A stretch of 64,000 nt of DNA. Source: Roridomyces roridus. Taxonomy: Eukaryota > Basidiomycota > Agaricomycetes > Agaricales > Mycenaceae. Below, in pieces: positions 44,326 to 57,356 of the stretch. Where the stretch lies: contig JARKIF010000002.1 of the NCBI GenBank assembly GCA_029378245.1, positions 1,054,001 to 1,118,000 on the forward strand, written 5' to 3'. The position numbers were made by a program, and so were the translations under genes. The notes beneath the pieces are model-generated. The model saw only the letters and a list, made by a program, of their open reading frames with translations, was not told where the DNA came from and did not search any database. Position 1 is the stretch's first letter. The number at the start of each line of letters is the position of its first letter.

Positions 44326-47300
44326 CTAACTTGCACCATGCCCATATCTTTCCAACAACCTCTTCGCCTCCCTCCCCACGCTTTTGAACTCGTCAATAAC
44401 AGTCACCCGATTATGCGCTCCCCGCTTAATCTCCGCCCTTCTCTTCAGCTCACAAACATTTTGGAACGCCATGGAAACAGCGAACGAGGGACTTAGCGTA
44501 AACGCACAGCTCGCCTTGATGTCGTCCAGGTCCCGTTCGTCAAAATGCTGGAACTTGCCGTCGATTGAGCGCCGATATTCTTGCATGACGGGTAGCATCA
44601 TGTTATCTGACATCCTCGCCGGCCCCTTCTTGCGCCGGTCCTTCTCCTTGTTCCCCGAACCCGGGACTCCCGGCTGATTGGGCGTGGGCAACTTGGCGCG
44701 GTAGTCGGCACACAGCTTCTCCATCCACTCCTTAATGAGCTTGAGGTCCGCAGCGATGGCTGGTCGAGTCTTGGCGAGCTCCTTCGCACGGATGTACACC
44801 TCTCGCACATCGGCGTCAGGATCAGGCGACTTCTTGCTCCCTACATGCGACGCGACAACATTGAACTCCTCCAACAGTGCGTCCTTGACTGTGCCGCCCT
44901 CCTTGAGCAGCGAATCCAACACAAAAGGCCCAAGCTTCCGAGGCCGCTTGGTCTTGCGGCCACCGCCGAAGCATGCCGGCCGCTGACCGCCAAATTGCGT
45001 TTGATCCGTCTTGTGCACGGCGTCAAGCAACTGCAAGCCCGTCTTGCTCGCATCAAGCAGAGTCGACGTCCTGCAATCAATCAGCATACAAACCCAGGAT
45101 CCGAGCAGGAAAACTTACATGTGGGCGATCCGCCGCGTATCGGCATGGTCGAGACCATGCTCATACACGGCAAAGTCGTGAAAGTAGGAATATCTCCCAA
45201 CAAAGCTATCCACCAGCCCGGCAAGGACTTCTCCCTGAAACGCACGCTGAGCTGTCGCCACGTCCATCTTTGCCAGCTCCTGACCAAAGTCCGCCACTTT
45301 CTTGACCTGCCGCTCAAAATTCGTCTCGAGGAAGCCCTCGGGAACAGGCACAAAGGGTTGGTTCTGGAACGGGGTAACGATATCAGGGTCGCCAATGATG
45401 ATGGCCTCGTCTAGGTCAATGGTTAGAAAGCGCAGTACTTGGTCAAAGCATCAAGGGCATACCGCCGTCCATATCTGTACGGAGCGTCAGTATGTGAACA
45501 AAGTGCGAAGAACGGTGTGCACGTACCACCACCAGCAAGCAGAGAAGCCAAACTGCGGTCCCCATGGATAGACGTGACCAGCACGTCGACGTACTGTGCC
45601 AACGCTGGAATGTCGACCGCGGTAACCTAAGACGCGTCAACGACCAATGACGACGCAAAGAGCATGGCGAGATACCTTTTGCATATCAGAGGGCTCACGC
45701 ATCGGGTACCTGCCGACCTGGGTCTAGAATGAGCGAGTCACAAAGGCGTCCGAAGCATGACGCACCACAACGTCTTGCCGAAGCGGCGTGTCAAGATCGA
45801 CGGACGACCTATAGAACACCTCTCCCTTCTGGAGTTGTCCCGTCGGGTCTAGACTCACGTCGGTCAAAAAGAAAGGCAGATTGGACGAACCACTAACCCG
45901 GGATAATGTAAGCCTCAAAAGAGTGCTTGACCGGGATCTTATACCGGGTCAAGTAGCTCTCCATGGCGTTGTGGATCACATTTTCGATTTTGCGTGAAAG
46001 AAAGGGCGTGTAGAGGGGATCGAAGCCCGCCTGGAGGAGCTGCAACGCGGCCTCCGCGCAAGTCAGCGGCTCTGTAGCAATGGGCATGAGCAGCTGGATG
46101 GGATTCAAAGCTGTCAGACTCACCTCCAGAAAGAACGTTGACAGTAGTATTCTGAGGGAGATCCATCCCCTCCTCGACAGCCTCCTCATGATGCTCGTCC
46201 TCTCTAAACGGACGCTTCTCGAATCCCAGCGCCCGACTCGCGCCACTGGCCAGAGTTTGTAATCTCACCCGCGTCACTTTCGAGACGGTGTTGATGGCAT
46301 TCCATAGGTACGCCGGCGCGTATGGCCCCGGACCCCATTGAATGAGCGGCATTATAAGGTCCTTAAGCCCTTGCTCCTGCAGAGAACAGAAGACGGTCGC
46401 GGGAACGCCGTTGTGGGCGAGGATGGTGATGGCCTGCGCGGACAGGGTTAACGAGGACGATGGCCCCGGCGCGGAGAGTAGGTCAAAGATTCGGTGCGAC
46501 CTGCGCAACGACTGGTCGGCCTGGAAGCGGATTTTTCGCTGGGAATCGCGAACCCATATCATCGGTTCGGGAGACTCGTCATCTGGGTGTACGAGCCACA
46601 TTCCTTTGGAACCAGCAATACGCCCTACACATGTCATGAATCTGATCTCAAGCTGGACGTGAAAGATGCACCAACCTTGAAAGGCCACCGGGGGTCGCTC
46701 GTACTTCATCTGGACGCAGATTTTCAGCACGGCCGCGCGATTGATGAAGCCACAACCATCGGTCATGATCGTCTCGGTGGGAGGGTTTGTTCCTTCGTCC
46801 ATCCGTCGGCGTCTACAAAGAAGCGTCAAAATGACCCCTATGTGAATGATGGAATCTCACATTCGTCGTCGATGAAATGTATACGTTCGGCGTCAAACTC
46901 GATTACGGGGATGGACGTCGAAAGATACAGGCTAAACCGAGTGGAGTACTTGGCGAACGGCTGCAAAGTAGTGAGACACACAAAACTGCAGCCCAAAAGG
47001 AACGCACCTGCTGGCCATTGAGCTCTAACGGATTGTTTCGCCTCAAGTATGCGTCGAACGATATCCGATGCTCGTCCCCGCACCATCTCCGCCCTGTCCG
47101 GCCGTGATCCTCGTCCGTCTCGATCATATACACCTTGCCTGCCTTGGGAGGCAGCGCGACGTACGTCCGCCCGCATAAAATAAACTTGCGCGTAGCCCAC
47201 TCCTTGATCACCGCACCCTTCTGGTCGTCATGGAGCGATATGACGCTGAGCGAACCCAGGTCACGCGCCAGATGCGTCGAGCGCGTCATCTGCAGCGCTT

Positions 47301-48913
47301 CCAGCCTGACGCTCGGCTCTGTGTTCTCTCCGGTATGGATCAGCCGCAGCGTGCACTGGACTTGGCCTCCATACCAGTCCGCCTTGCCTTCGAATTCACC
47401 CATAAGTCCAAGACCACGGCCCGGATTCTCGGCAGTAGCCTTCGCCTCTCGATCCAACTCTTCCCTATTGACCGTCAGCATCCAGCAGCACACTGCAGAC
47501 ACAAAAACCCACCACAGAGACATTTCATGTCGAGAACCATTGTGCGACGGACTGCCGAGCATAATCTCGTCGATCCTTGGCGCCACTTTCGCGTTCGTGC
47601 CTGCCAGATTCCCGACCTTATCCTTGACCGCCTCCCAATCCCACCTACCCATTAAAATCCCGCGGACGAGCTCCCACTGGACGCCCCGCGCGATCTCCTT
47701 GTCATCGAAAAGCTTCTGGACCTCGTCGGAATGAGAGATGACGAAGGGTTTCAGCTGGCGCCCGTGGAGACCGTGAAACATGCGCGCGAGCGAGAAGGGC
47801 TTGCCGGCCGCCAGCGCGCCGGGAGGGGCGGTGCTATTCGAGGTCAAAGGTTTTGTGGCTTTGACGCTACTGCTGGTGACCGGGGCGGAATCGGTCCGCG
47901 GGATCTTGCGAGCTGGATAGTCCGGCGGCGGTGCCGGACGCTTGTGCGCGGTACCCGTCAGGTTCCCTGTACAATGGTGAGGCTGGTACGTTGATTGAAG
48001 TGGAGGCATACGTGAGGAACCTGCCACCAAAGCGGCTCTCTGTGGAACCACAGCAGGCTAGAATGATATGAGACTCCAAATCCTCCATCCAGAGAAGACT
48101 GACCATGACATGCGGGGACGCGTTCATGCGCCCCGAGTCCGTTTTCACGGGCGTGATCGGGGTAATGTGTGTGCTTGAGCGGTGGTAGCGGGGTATCGCA
48201 GCTGTCGAGGATGATTTGAATACATTTGAAGCAGCGTCAAAGATGATAATGCGACTTGGAGAGTCGCGCTGGTTGGTGGCCCATGGCTTTGCAGTGAAAG
48301 TGAAAGTTGCAGGGTGCAAACGATGGTTTGGGATAAACCTCAGATCGAGCGGACTCGTCGGGCCAGATCGGCCTTATGTCGCTGCATGATATCAAAAGCC
48401 GAGGACATACCGTGACTTGTGCGGATCGAAGTGGCCGTGTACACCTGTGTGGAGGGCCACAAGTCTATCAAACTCGTCAGAATATTGAAACGATCCCCTT
48501 GAGGAGGGACGCACCGTCCGGGACCTCCGCGTAAACCCTCTCGTATTCTGCTTGGTTTTGAGATGCAGCAGGCATAGTGTCTGTCAGCGCCAATCGCGTC
48601 AAGACAATCGAGGCGATCTCTGTAAGGTAGACGCACCGTCAGAATAGGTATCCCAGAGCTGCGCCTCAGAGGCTGGCATCTGCAGGGCAAAATCTACGCG
48701 TCGATTCCGGGCCAACAATGGCATTGGAGATGACGCACCTCGGTGTCGTCGCTCATGGCGAACAAGGGTGGGAAGTTCGAGAGCCGCGTATAGGCTGCCT
48801 CTTCGGAGAAAATCCACGGTAGCAAATGTGGAAACCGACGAGGAACGAGCGGAAAAGTAAAGAGCGAAAAGAGAACCGTCCGATTACCCAATTTAGACAC
48901 GCGACGGATGAGC
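44326..48913 (-). CDS. Cellular RNA-dependent RNA polymerase (RNA silencing)
   Basis: Motifs in order on the minus strand: LCGRTYVALPPKAGKVYMIETDED, PFAKYSTRFSLYLSTSIPV, MTDGCGFINRAA (the conserved DGCG block), GRIAGSKGMWLVHPDD, VRDSQRKIRF and then the catalytic loop DMDGD, followed by EAIIIGDPDIVTPF. The C-terminus has DAVHKTDQTQFGGQRPACFG and RKLGPFVLDSLL. Eukaryotic RdRPs (QDE-1/Rdp1 type) make double-stranded RNA for Dicer and so feed transposon and virus silencing. The catalytic loop is built from three exons, the middle one only 12 nt (45474-45463). The N-terminal exons (48913 to about 48060) are less certain. The joint at about 46868-46820 leaves the frame off by one in my splice model: either a lesion or a splice form I missed. 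Confidence 0.8.
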
Positions 48914-48936
48914 CACAATGAAGATCAACAAACTAC

Positions 48937-51187
48937 TTAGACTCTGTTCTGTAACCTCTCCTCCCACGAACCAGGCTTGAATCCCCTCTCCCTCTGAACC
49001 CCCAACGCCTCATCCACAACCCTCATCATCGCCAAAACCTTCTCGTCCTCCCAAAGCCTCCCAACAACCTGCACACCAACAGGCATCCCATCCATCTTCA
49101 CATCATCGTAAATCCTCTTTCCTTTCGAAAAGCACAAGTTGCTCTCGGTCATGGCGGACGTTCCACGCCCGGGGCCGTTAATCCACTCCTCCGTAATCCC
49201 GTCTGTCTTGGCTTTAACGTGGGTAACTGGGACAACACCACAGGGACTGTCGACGAGGTTGTACGTGCAGGTACTTCCAGCCATGAGCGGGATCTTCTGC
49301 GAACGTCTTGAAAGGTTCGATTAGCGCCCGGCGCTACGAGTGGAACGATCTCCGAACTCACCCATGCGAACATGCAGGCGATGCGTGGACATGCGTGATT
49401 ATACCATCGAGATTGTATGCATCCCAGAACTAGACGCGCAGAAAGTCAGAAACTTGACTAGCTGGAAAATCAAAGCAAGCTGACTCGTCGATAAAATTCC
49501 TCCTTGATCTCATTACGGCGCAAGCACGCAGCATGGTATCGTTCCACGGTTCGTTCACCACCCAACCGCATGAGATCACTCATGGCCTTGTCGCCAGCGA
49601 ACGTGCGGATTACACGAGCCAGAATATTCCGAATTATCTCTGAGTTCAAGTCAACACGATTCAGGAAACATGAGATGGGCGAGCGCTTACGCGGGACCTT
49701 CGGAAGCAAGGTCAAGAGATATAAACTGGGATCCAATGGTTCATTAGAACCAATATCTTTCAACAAAGTTCTGTATCCGTCTGCAGAAGTGAGCTGAATG
49801 TAAGTGTTGAAAATGTCCGCCGTCAAATCTGTCGTTCATGAGCACCAATTTATAATGTGGAGCTGTAAATACCTTGATTCAACTCGATACACTCGTGGCC
49901 TTGCCTCTCCAACGCGCCCACAGTCTCATGAACCGCGCGTATACAAGCAGGGGACGCCTTGATAACTCCATCTATGTACAGTTAGATTAGCAACAAGAGT
50001 GCATTGGGAGGCTCACCGCTGGCATAATACCCAAACCGCAGCTTCTCAGGAAGTTTCACTTCCCTGAATTTGACCGGTGCCACTCCTCGCCCACCACCAA
50101 AGGAAACACGACAAGCCAATTCGAGGTCATCCATACATCTGGGATTTCGAGCTCAACAAAGAAAACGGAACAATAACCAACGCGTACCTCGCCATTGGCC
50201 CGCAGACACTCTTGATTCCGTCGAATCCGGGAAAGGACTCTGCGCTCCACTCAATGATCAGATTATTTAGGCAGGCGGAACCACACTCACCTTTGGCCCC
50301 ATAGTCGGAAATCCTCCCCACCCCCGGCTTGAACGAATAAATCCCACAACTCGACGCCGGACTCCTCAAACTTCCAGCGATATCCGAACCTAACCCGATA
50401 ACCGCCGCATCGAGAGCAAGCATGCTCGCCTCACCGCCGGAACTCCCGCCCGAAGAGTACTCTGCATTGTATGGGTTGGACGTTCGGCCCCAGATGGGAT
50501 TGCTGCATTCGAAGGAGTAGAGGGTTTGCGGGATGTTGGTTTTGAGGAAGGGAATGGCGCCTGCAGATATCATGGATTGGACGAGCTGGGGCGGGGTTTC
50601 AATCGAGTTGTTTGTTCTTTCTTTGAACTGAGAGGACTGACGTCTGCAGTGGATTGCGCGGGTTTATTGATATATTTTGCGAGGCCAATGGTGGTGTCGT
50701 AGCCTTTGATATCGTCTTCCCTGTTTCTCAGTTACTTGTTCCTCAAATTCAAGGAAAGACCGACATTGGTCCTAAATCGTTGAGTGTTGAATAAACGACG
50801 AGCCCAATAACATACCTTGACGCTGATAGGAACTCCATGCAAAGGCCCCACAACCCTGCCGGTCTTCTCAAACAGCTTATCCAGATCCCTCGCTCTTTCG
50901 CGGGCATCGTCAAACATCACTAAGGGCTCCTTCAATATACTTCAACAAATCATGAAGTGCTCACCCTCTGTAATGCAACTCGTTGCTTCATGCGCAACGA
51001 GGGCCTGAGCGATGAAGGCTTCCAGGACTTAAGACGCCGTCCATGTCCGATTTTCGATATTCTTCACGATTTCAACGGCTGTCGAGTGCAGGAATGGACT
51101 GCGTTCGTAGGCGGTGGATGAATTCCCTTCAAGTTCTTTCTCCAGTGCTCGGTCGCGGGCTGCTCTTTTCTCTGTGGCAGACAGCAT
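48937..51187 (-). pseudogene. Amidase-signature enzyme with early stop
   Basis: Starts at ATG 51187 (MLSATEKRAARDRALEKE). The frame reaches NIENRTWTAS, then TAA (51030-51028), then continues in frame as VLEAFIAQALVAHEATSC, which relatives read through (usually Q here). Downstream exons hold the full Ser-Ser-Lys triad regions: GPLHGVPISVK (Lys), SSGGSSGGE and GSDIAGSLRSPAS (both Ser). The C-terminus ends in DGMPVGVQVVGRLWEDEKVL. Such amidases hydrolyse amide bonds of small or fatty-acid amides. Only the single stop near residue 50 argues against function; a re-start at a later ATG would lose part of the N-terminal helices. The rest of the gene appears intact. Confidence 0.75.
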
Positions 51188-51189
51188 CG

Positions 51190-52184
51190 TTGAGGACGAC
51201 GTTGGGTGGGAAGAACGTAACGCTACCGGTGCAACTGAGTTTAAATGGGGACGGTCTGTGGTTTCAAGTTTGAAAGCTCGTCCGTGCCGCCTCCGGCAGA
51301 TCGGCGAAGAGCTTCGGATTCACTTGCAAACTTAACAGGAATTTCCGGAGACGCCGGGAAAGGTTGGCCTCACCTCGGCGGACCGAATTTCTTTCTGTCA
51401 CAATAGAGGACAGTCCTTGTCTTGGGTAATATGCTTGGAAAAGTTCCTCGTAACCATTGGACCTCGAAGCTTGAGCACGCGGTGGGTTTGGCCAGGAAAG
51501 AGCCCGGCGCAATCTGGTGTGCTTCGTAAGAACCTATATTGGGTCGATGCTTCTGAAGTACCCACAGCGCGAGCTCGCGGAGAATACAAGGTCTATCTTT
51601 GCCAAGACTTGGACAACGCTTCTCGGAAGGCGGAGATGTTCGGAGTGCCGAAGGTCAAAAACAGGGATCGGGAGAGGACAGACTCGATTCCTATTCTGCG
51701 TGGCTTTCGTTCAACGTTGAACAAGATGGTGGTAAGTACGGATCAAGAGGCGGCTGGAGACAAATATAGACAACATCATCATTCCTTTCTCCGACTTGCA
51801 TGCACCCCCAAACTCGACCCGCCCGACGGCACGCCGGCCCGCTGCGTGCGCACTTAAACCCACCTGAGAGCGACTGGCAGCTCTATGACTCACATCCAGA
51901 ATCTCCGAGTCTCTCTTCCAACTTCCAACTTCCAAATGCTGCATCCACGAAGTCGTTGGGTCCGATCTTCAAGGCAGCCTGGTCCTGGGTTCTGCCACAG
52001 GCAGCAATTTCTCGCCCGTCTAGCGCGGCGCTGGGCAGTGGGCAGTGCCGCTCCCTTGGTCATGAAGTCCCGATGAGCCATTTTTATTCGCGGTGGTCTG
52101 GGAAGATGCGACGACGCCGGAGGTTATATGGCAATCCGGGCTCACTCTAACTAGGCCTTACCTCGCCCCCTCCCCATCTTCACC
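51190..52184. other. Gene-free stretch with upstream regions of two genes
   Basis: Open frames exist on both strands near 51400-51860, but none shows coherent splicing, a domain or conserved composition. The stretch should hold the promoters of the divergent amidase and DUF6534-type genes. Confidence 0.35.
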
Positions 52185-53900
52185 ATGTCCGCAGTACCAA
52201 ATGGAGTGGATATATCGTCTAAGGCTGATGCCATGTTCGTTGGTGTGATGCTCGCGCCGGTGTACGCATTGAAGCCTTTCGTCTTGCTCCGGCTATTCAT
52301 TCCGAATTTTTTTCTTCCAGGCTTTGTGGAATCACCATATCGCAAGCGTGGACGTACTACCGCTCGAATCAAGATGGGTGGAAGTTACAGAGTGTGGTAA
52401 GTTCATCATTGACTCATGGTCGTCAAATTGACAAAGTGTAACATCTCGCAGGTTGCTGCGCTGTTGTGTGTAACAAGTCTTGTTGAATTCTACGGCTACT
52501 AGACAGTTCATGGTAGCACAATGGACGTGACGGAGACGATTCTGACGTCTCAAATGGCCCATGAATACCTGGTAAGCTGGATTAGAATCTCGCCCCACAT
52601 GCAGAATTGTAACCCGTTAATTAGATTCAGAATTTCGGGAACCTGGAGGCGTTGACTCATATGCCCATGTCAGTCCGCGTTCTTGCATATCTAGATGTAT
52701 CGCGAATTCTGACCGTATATTCAGGTCAGTTCCCATCGAGGTTGGGGTTAATATTGTGCTCGTCTTGCTGTGCGTACAAATGAGTCTGCACACCCGGTTG
52801 CCTCTAATGATCCCACAGTATCGAGCTGTTTTTCGCTTATCGGGTCTACCTCCGTGAGTAGACCACTGTTACAGAATCTCTCGTTGACGATCTTTCATTC
52901 TAGTGACTCGTCAAATTCTTTTACCGGCCCTCATTGTACGCCGAATCGTTTGAAGACCATGCCAGAAAGACTAATTAGCATCTAGATCCTCTTCGGCATT
53001 GGAGGGTTTGGTGAGCATTTTCTTCCCGTATCTTGCTCCAATTAACTATGTGATAGTTGCCGGAGCTTGCGTGATTGCCAACATATCCCGCAGCCTCAAA
53101 GTCTCCGCCTTGGCCGTTGGGAGTATGAAGGTCCGTAATCCATTCCTGAAAATCGAACGTTGATCTTTATGAAACGAAAGATCGAAGTGTCGCTGGCCAT
53201 CGGCTTTGAGGCTATATCCAACCTACTAGCGACCTACGCACTGTCAGGGGAGTTTGTCAAAAGCAAAGAATTTGCTATGAAAACGTGAGTCTTGCCGCCG
53301 GCCCAAGTATAAATCGCCTGACGGGACACAGGACGAGCAACCTGTTAGATAAATTGCTGGCATTCACAATCGCTCGTGGGGGTTCGTCGTTGGGTATACT
53401 CCTTGATCAGGCTTTTATTCGTCTTGCAGGCTTGGTCACTTTTGCGCAGTTCTTGACGCTGGCGCTGTATGTGGCACAACCAACTCAATTATACTGGTGC
53501 GTCTATTTCATCCTCTCTTGGAAGTTGATTTTTACTCGATACAGGATGCCCATCCATTTCATCCAAGGGAAATTATGTGTTATCACCATGTGTAAGACTT
53601 TCCATGCCCGCCTCTCTACTTGTTCAATTTTCATTTACAGTGGCAATGTACGTCCGCCCTTGTTTCCTCTCCGAGCCCAGAATTAAAAGTCTTCTTTCTC
53701 TCAGCCTCAACTCACGCGACTCTCTGCAAGGAAATTCAACGTTTGTCGGCGACAGTGTCTTCACTGAATCCGTTCTGGGGCGGCAGTTGCCTTCTGGGGC
53801 AGCGCAAATTCAACTACGATCATTGGAGGAGCGGGCTGTCGACCATGAATCGCGCACTCACAAGCGTCGTGACGGTGCGTCCGTCACTCGATTCGTAGCT
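52185..53900 (+). pseudogene. DUF6534-type multi-pass membrane protein with one stop
   Basis: About ten short exons can be joined. Exon 1 (52185 to about 52262) gives MSAVPNGVDISSKADAMFVG, then ITISQAWTYYRSNQDGWKL, VAALLCVTSLVEFYGY, a TAG at 52500-52502, and onward in frame TVHGSTMDVTETILTSQMAH. Later exons give VPIEVGVNIVLVLL, IELFFAYRVYLL, ILFGIGGFVAGACVIANI and FEAISNLLATYALSGEF. The pattern is that of the seven-helix DUF6534 proteins, which are strongly expanded in Agaricomycetes and have no known function. The TAG stands where CAG (Gln) would fit. The 3' end is not fixed; the last convincing exon is near 53740. Confidence 0.65.
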
Positions 53901-54107
53901 GCTGTTTTCATTTTTCTCCAGTGGAGGAGGGCATCCGTATTGAACGCGTTGTCGAATACCACGGAGTATTCCTCTGTTTCCTCGCCCTTTCCGTTCCCTT
54001 GCTCATACGTCCCACAGAATAAGCAACCGTTGGAGCTTTGAATTCATCGCATTGATAAGTTTCTAGTATCCCAACCCAAGCAAGTATGGTAAATAGCAAT
54101 CAATAAA

Positions 54108-56426
54108 TTAGTCCCTCCCTTTCAAAAACCCATCAAAGTACTTCTCCACCGCACTCCAAGCCATCTGTACGTCCAACCCCCGCCTCAGAACGCCCACATG
54201 TCCATCGGGACGCACGACAACAATGCCACCCTCCTTGGGATCGATATCCCACTTTTGGTGTAATGGATGCACGAGAATACCCGCTGCCGCCTTTGTCGAC
54301 AAGATATCCGTCGGGGCGGGCGTGGACTCGGAGGGTAGCGAGCGCGGGCATGCGTGAGAGAGGTACGGCGAGAGGCACGGCACGTCGTCGGTGTAAACCT
54401 TGGACGAATTGAACAGTATACGCGACTCGGCAGCGTCACCTCCAGGCAGCAACCTCAACCGTTGGTGGAACAAAGACGAGAGCGCGATGGAGAGATGCGA
54501 CGCTGTGGTCACACCGACGAACCTGATTATTTTGCCTGCCTTGTCATGCAGCCCGTTCGCCCGGAACATGGCTTCGCGCAGCGCCTCGAGCTTTTCCACA
54601 GCGCCGAGCTGGATGACGTCCCCGAGACAGAGGAAGATGGTGAACCGCCCGTCGAAGGGAATCGCATCGTCCAACATCTTGACGATAATCCCATCGCTGT
54701 ACCTCCGAACAGTAGCAGGTAGAATCCTCCGTCCGGCACACAACCCCTGCCCGCCAACGAGCGCCAACATCGGCGTCGGCGTCAGAGCAGGCGTATCGTC
54801 CACCAAGACGTTGGGCGCGTAGGTGATACCCGTACCTGCCTGGAACGGCGCGTTCGCCCGCTGGAAGGCGATGAGCTTCTGCTGATCCGCCGGATCAGAG
54901 CTCTTGCCGTGTGCGGCATACACGCGAATCAGCTCTCCGTCCATCTTCATCAACTGGTCGGCGACGCCCCGTCGTTCGAGCGCGTACGTCGATAGCACCG
55001 ACGGCTTGGCCACACCGTTTTCGACTAGCGCGATTTTGAGCGCGAGGTTGTGAGCGTCGAGGAAGGATGTGTTCATGCCGAGTCCGGCTGGTGACAGATC
55101 AGATTGGTTGAAAAAAAGAAAAACGCACTGAAGCTCACCCTTGGGACTGTGGATGTGCGCTGCGTCTCCTGCCAAGAAGATACGCTGGTTGACGTCAAAC
55201 GCAGAAGCAATACGCTGCGCGACGGTGTACACGGTAAACCAGTTGACGGCCTCCCAAGTAAACTTGAACGGATGAAGTACTCGCTGGATCTTGGCAGTCA
55301 CGTCTTCGAGCGACGACTTTTCCTCGCTGTTCAGTTCGCAGTATATCCGGATGCAGTTCTGCCCGTTAATGTCCTCGCGAGGAATAAACCGAATACTGCC
55401 GTGCTTGCTCGCAATGATCCTGGAAACGGCCATCCATCAACAAAGTTGATTAGGATGAGAAAATAGTGGGTACTCACGCCAACATGTTCACATCGGGAAA
55501 GTCCGTCTCAAAACCGACGACGTCGATCGCAGACCAGATGGAATCATGCGATTCACCCTCGAGTTGCACATCATACTTTTTCAACGACCGCCGGACGGTA
55601 CTCCGGCCTCCATCACACCCCACAACCCGTCGCGCTTTGACTTTTCTCGTTTCGCCGTATTGGGATTTGAGCGTGACGATGACGGCGTCGGCGTTTGGGT
55701 CGTCGACCATTTCCGTGTCTGTGACAGACCACGGGCGTAGCACTTGGACGCCGGAGATCTTCTCGGCCCCTTCCAGTATGATTCTCTCAACGAGGCCTTG
55801 GCGGGTGTTGACGCTGTCGACAAAATCTTGAACATGACGTCAAGAGAGCGAGAAGAAGACGCACGCGTAAGGAGAGTCAGTATCGAGGTCGGCGGGGAAC
55901 TGGTCTGCGATGGTCGTGCACACCGGTGGATCGACGGAGGTGTTCTGGAGAGTGATGAGGGATTGACGTCGACGAGAGTAGCAGAACTACTCACCCAGAA
56001 TGCACGCTTCCACATGCCCACTCCGTTCGCAGCAATGGTATCCGCCAGCCCAAGAGTTTTGAACATCTCGACGGTCCTAGTCGCCGTCAATACGGTGCGT
56101 TCTTCGAAGAGCCCTGTCTGTCTCACCTGCAGAGGAGAGCGTCTCCGCGGCCCCATTCGTGGTCAACGGCGTTGCGGGAGTCGACGATCAGCGGTTGCAC
56201 GCCTAGTCTAGCCAGGCAGAACTGGAGGACGATGAGAACTTGAGGGGGCGTCGGAGATTGTGACTTACGGCAAGTAGGGAGCCCGCAGGACCTGTAATAC
56301 GTGAGTGGAAATAGCAGACACAATGAACGATAGCGTACCTGCGCCAACGATGAGGACAGGGTGAACATAGTTCTCGTCGGCAAAGGTGTTGGAGAAGGAG
56401 CTGTTGGTGATGGTGGGAGAGGACAT
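54108..56426 (-). CDS. FAD-dependent aromatic hydroxylase, phenol 2-monooxygenase-like
   Basis: Starts at ATG 56426. Early exons give the Rossmann motif VLIVGAGPAGSLLA (split by two introns), then LARLGVQPLIVDSR. Further motifs are TVEMFKTLGLADTI, VVGCDGGRSTVRRSL (the DG motif, about 55610) and RIFLAGDAAHIHSPKG (the GD motif, about 55170-55130), then GLGMNTSFLDAHNLALKIAL. The C-terminal thioredoxin-like part of phenol hydroxylases follows and ends HVGVLRRGLDVQMAWSAVEKYFDGFL. The enzyme would hydroxylate a phenol using NADPH, FAD and O2. The frame looks intact and the length, about 620 aa, fits. A role in breakdown of lignin-derived phenols is inference. Confidence 0.85.
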
Positions 56427-56539
56427 GAGAGAGGGAGGCGGTAGAGAGTCTGGCGTGCCCCTGGCCCTTTTAAAATCTCCGCCCTATTCCCCTGAGTAAG
56501 AACTATACCCCGACTCCCCCTTGTGCTCCTATGTCTTAG

Positions 56540-56672
56540 ACTGGTCCAGCATCAGTGGAGTACACAGAGTCTCATCTCGCTTCCGTCTGGACCGCGGCTT
56601 TGAAGGGTCCGGATGAGAAGGCAGTGAAGGTTGTGATTCCGGTGTTGAATTCGATCGAGGCTGGTTGTAAAG
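56540..56672 (+). pseudogene. Short open coding relic of unknown family
   Basis: A frame of about 40 codons (VEYTESHLASVWTAALKGPD then EKAVKVVIPVLNSIEAGCK) has protein-like composition and no stops, but no start or splice partner is found. The rest of 56427-57356 shows nothing else apart from the presumed divergent promoters. Confidence 0.3.
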
Positions 56673-57356
56673 GCTCATCGACTCGGATATACACCACCAC
56701 CGTCGGACTATTGATATATTGACCGCTCAACCTTCGTGTGTCCTAGACCTCTGGGAGTCAGCTGCCAACGTCGGCCGCAAATTAATTGCAAGCCCACCTC
56801 AACATGTACAGATGTGCTCAAAGTTCTTCCCTTCCATGCGTCCAATCACCTTGAGTGTGGTCATCTCCGATGTGGTTCATAAGAGGCGGCCGGCGCTGCG
56901 TTTGAGCGAAGGGCGAAACGATGATGCTGTTCGACAAGCCTTGACAGGCTGGGGCGTTCGTAGCCAATGAATCGACAGCCGCCACTAGACGGAAATCCAA
57001 CAAAGTGGCAACTTCAGAAATAACCAACTTGAGAAGACCCTTGCAAGCAGAAATTGAAGTGGTTGGGAAAGGCAACGAGTCAAGTCCACAAACCGTGGAG
57101 AAGGGAGAAGGAAAGATGGAAAAGGCCGGGTTGATCCGCAACGGCGGCAAATCTCCGGATAGGTTATATTTTATTTCATGTTCAACAGCCCTCCTATAAG
57201 TACTTGTGGGACCGTTCAGTGCTTTTCTATCTTTCCTCGTTCCAAGTTGAGAACATTGAACAATGGAAAGGTGAACTTTGTTTGCCTCGAGGCCCGCCAT
57301 CAGTGATTGACGGAATGTCGACTTCTCACCGGTGATTGTTTTCCTCGTCGTCCCCC

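Noticed and set aside
47135..47734. Plus-strand frame of 199 codons opposite the RdRP
   Set aside because: It is the antisense shadow of a GC-rich coding exon with clear RdRP motifs.
51411..51860. Plus-strand frame between the amidase and the DUF6534-type gene
   Set aside because: No family resemblance, no splice partners, and several overlapping frames of equal quality.
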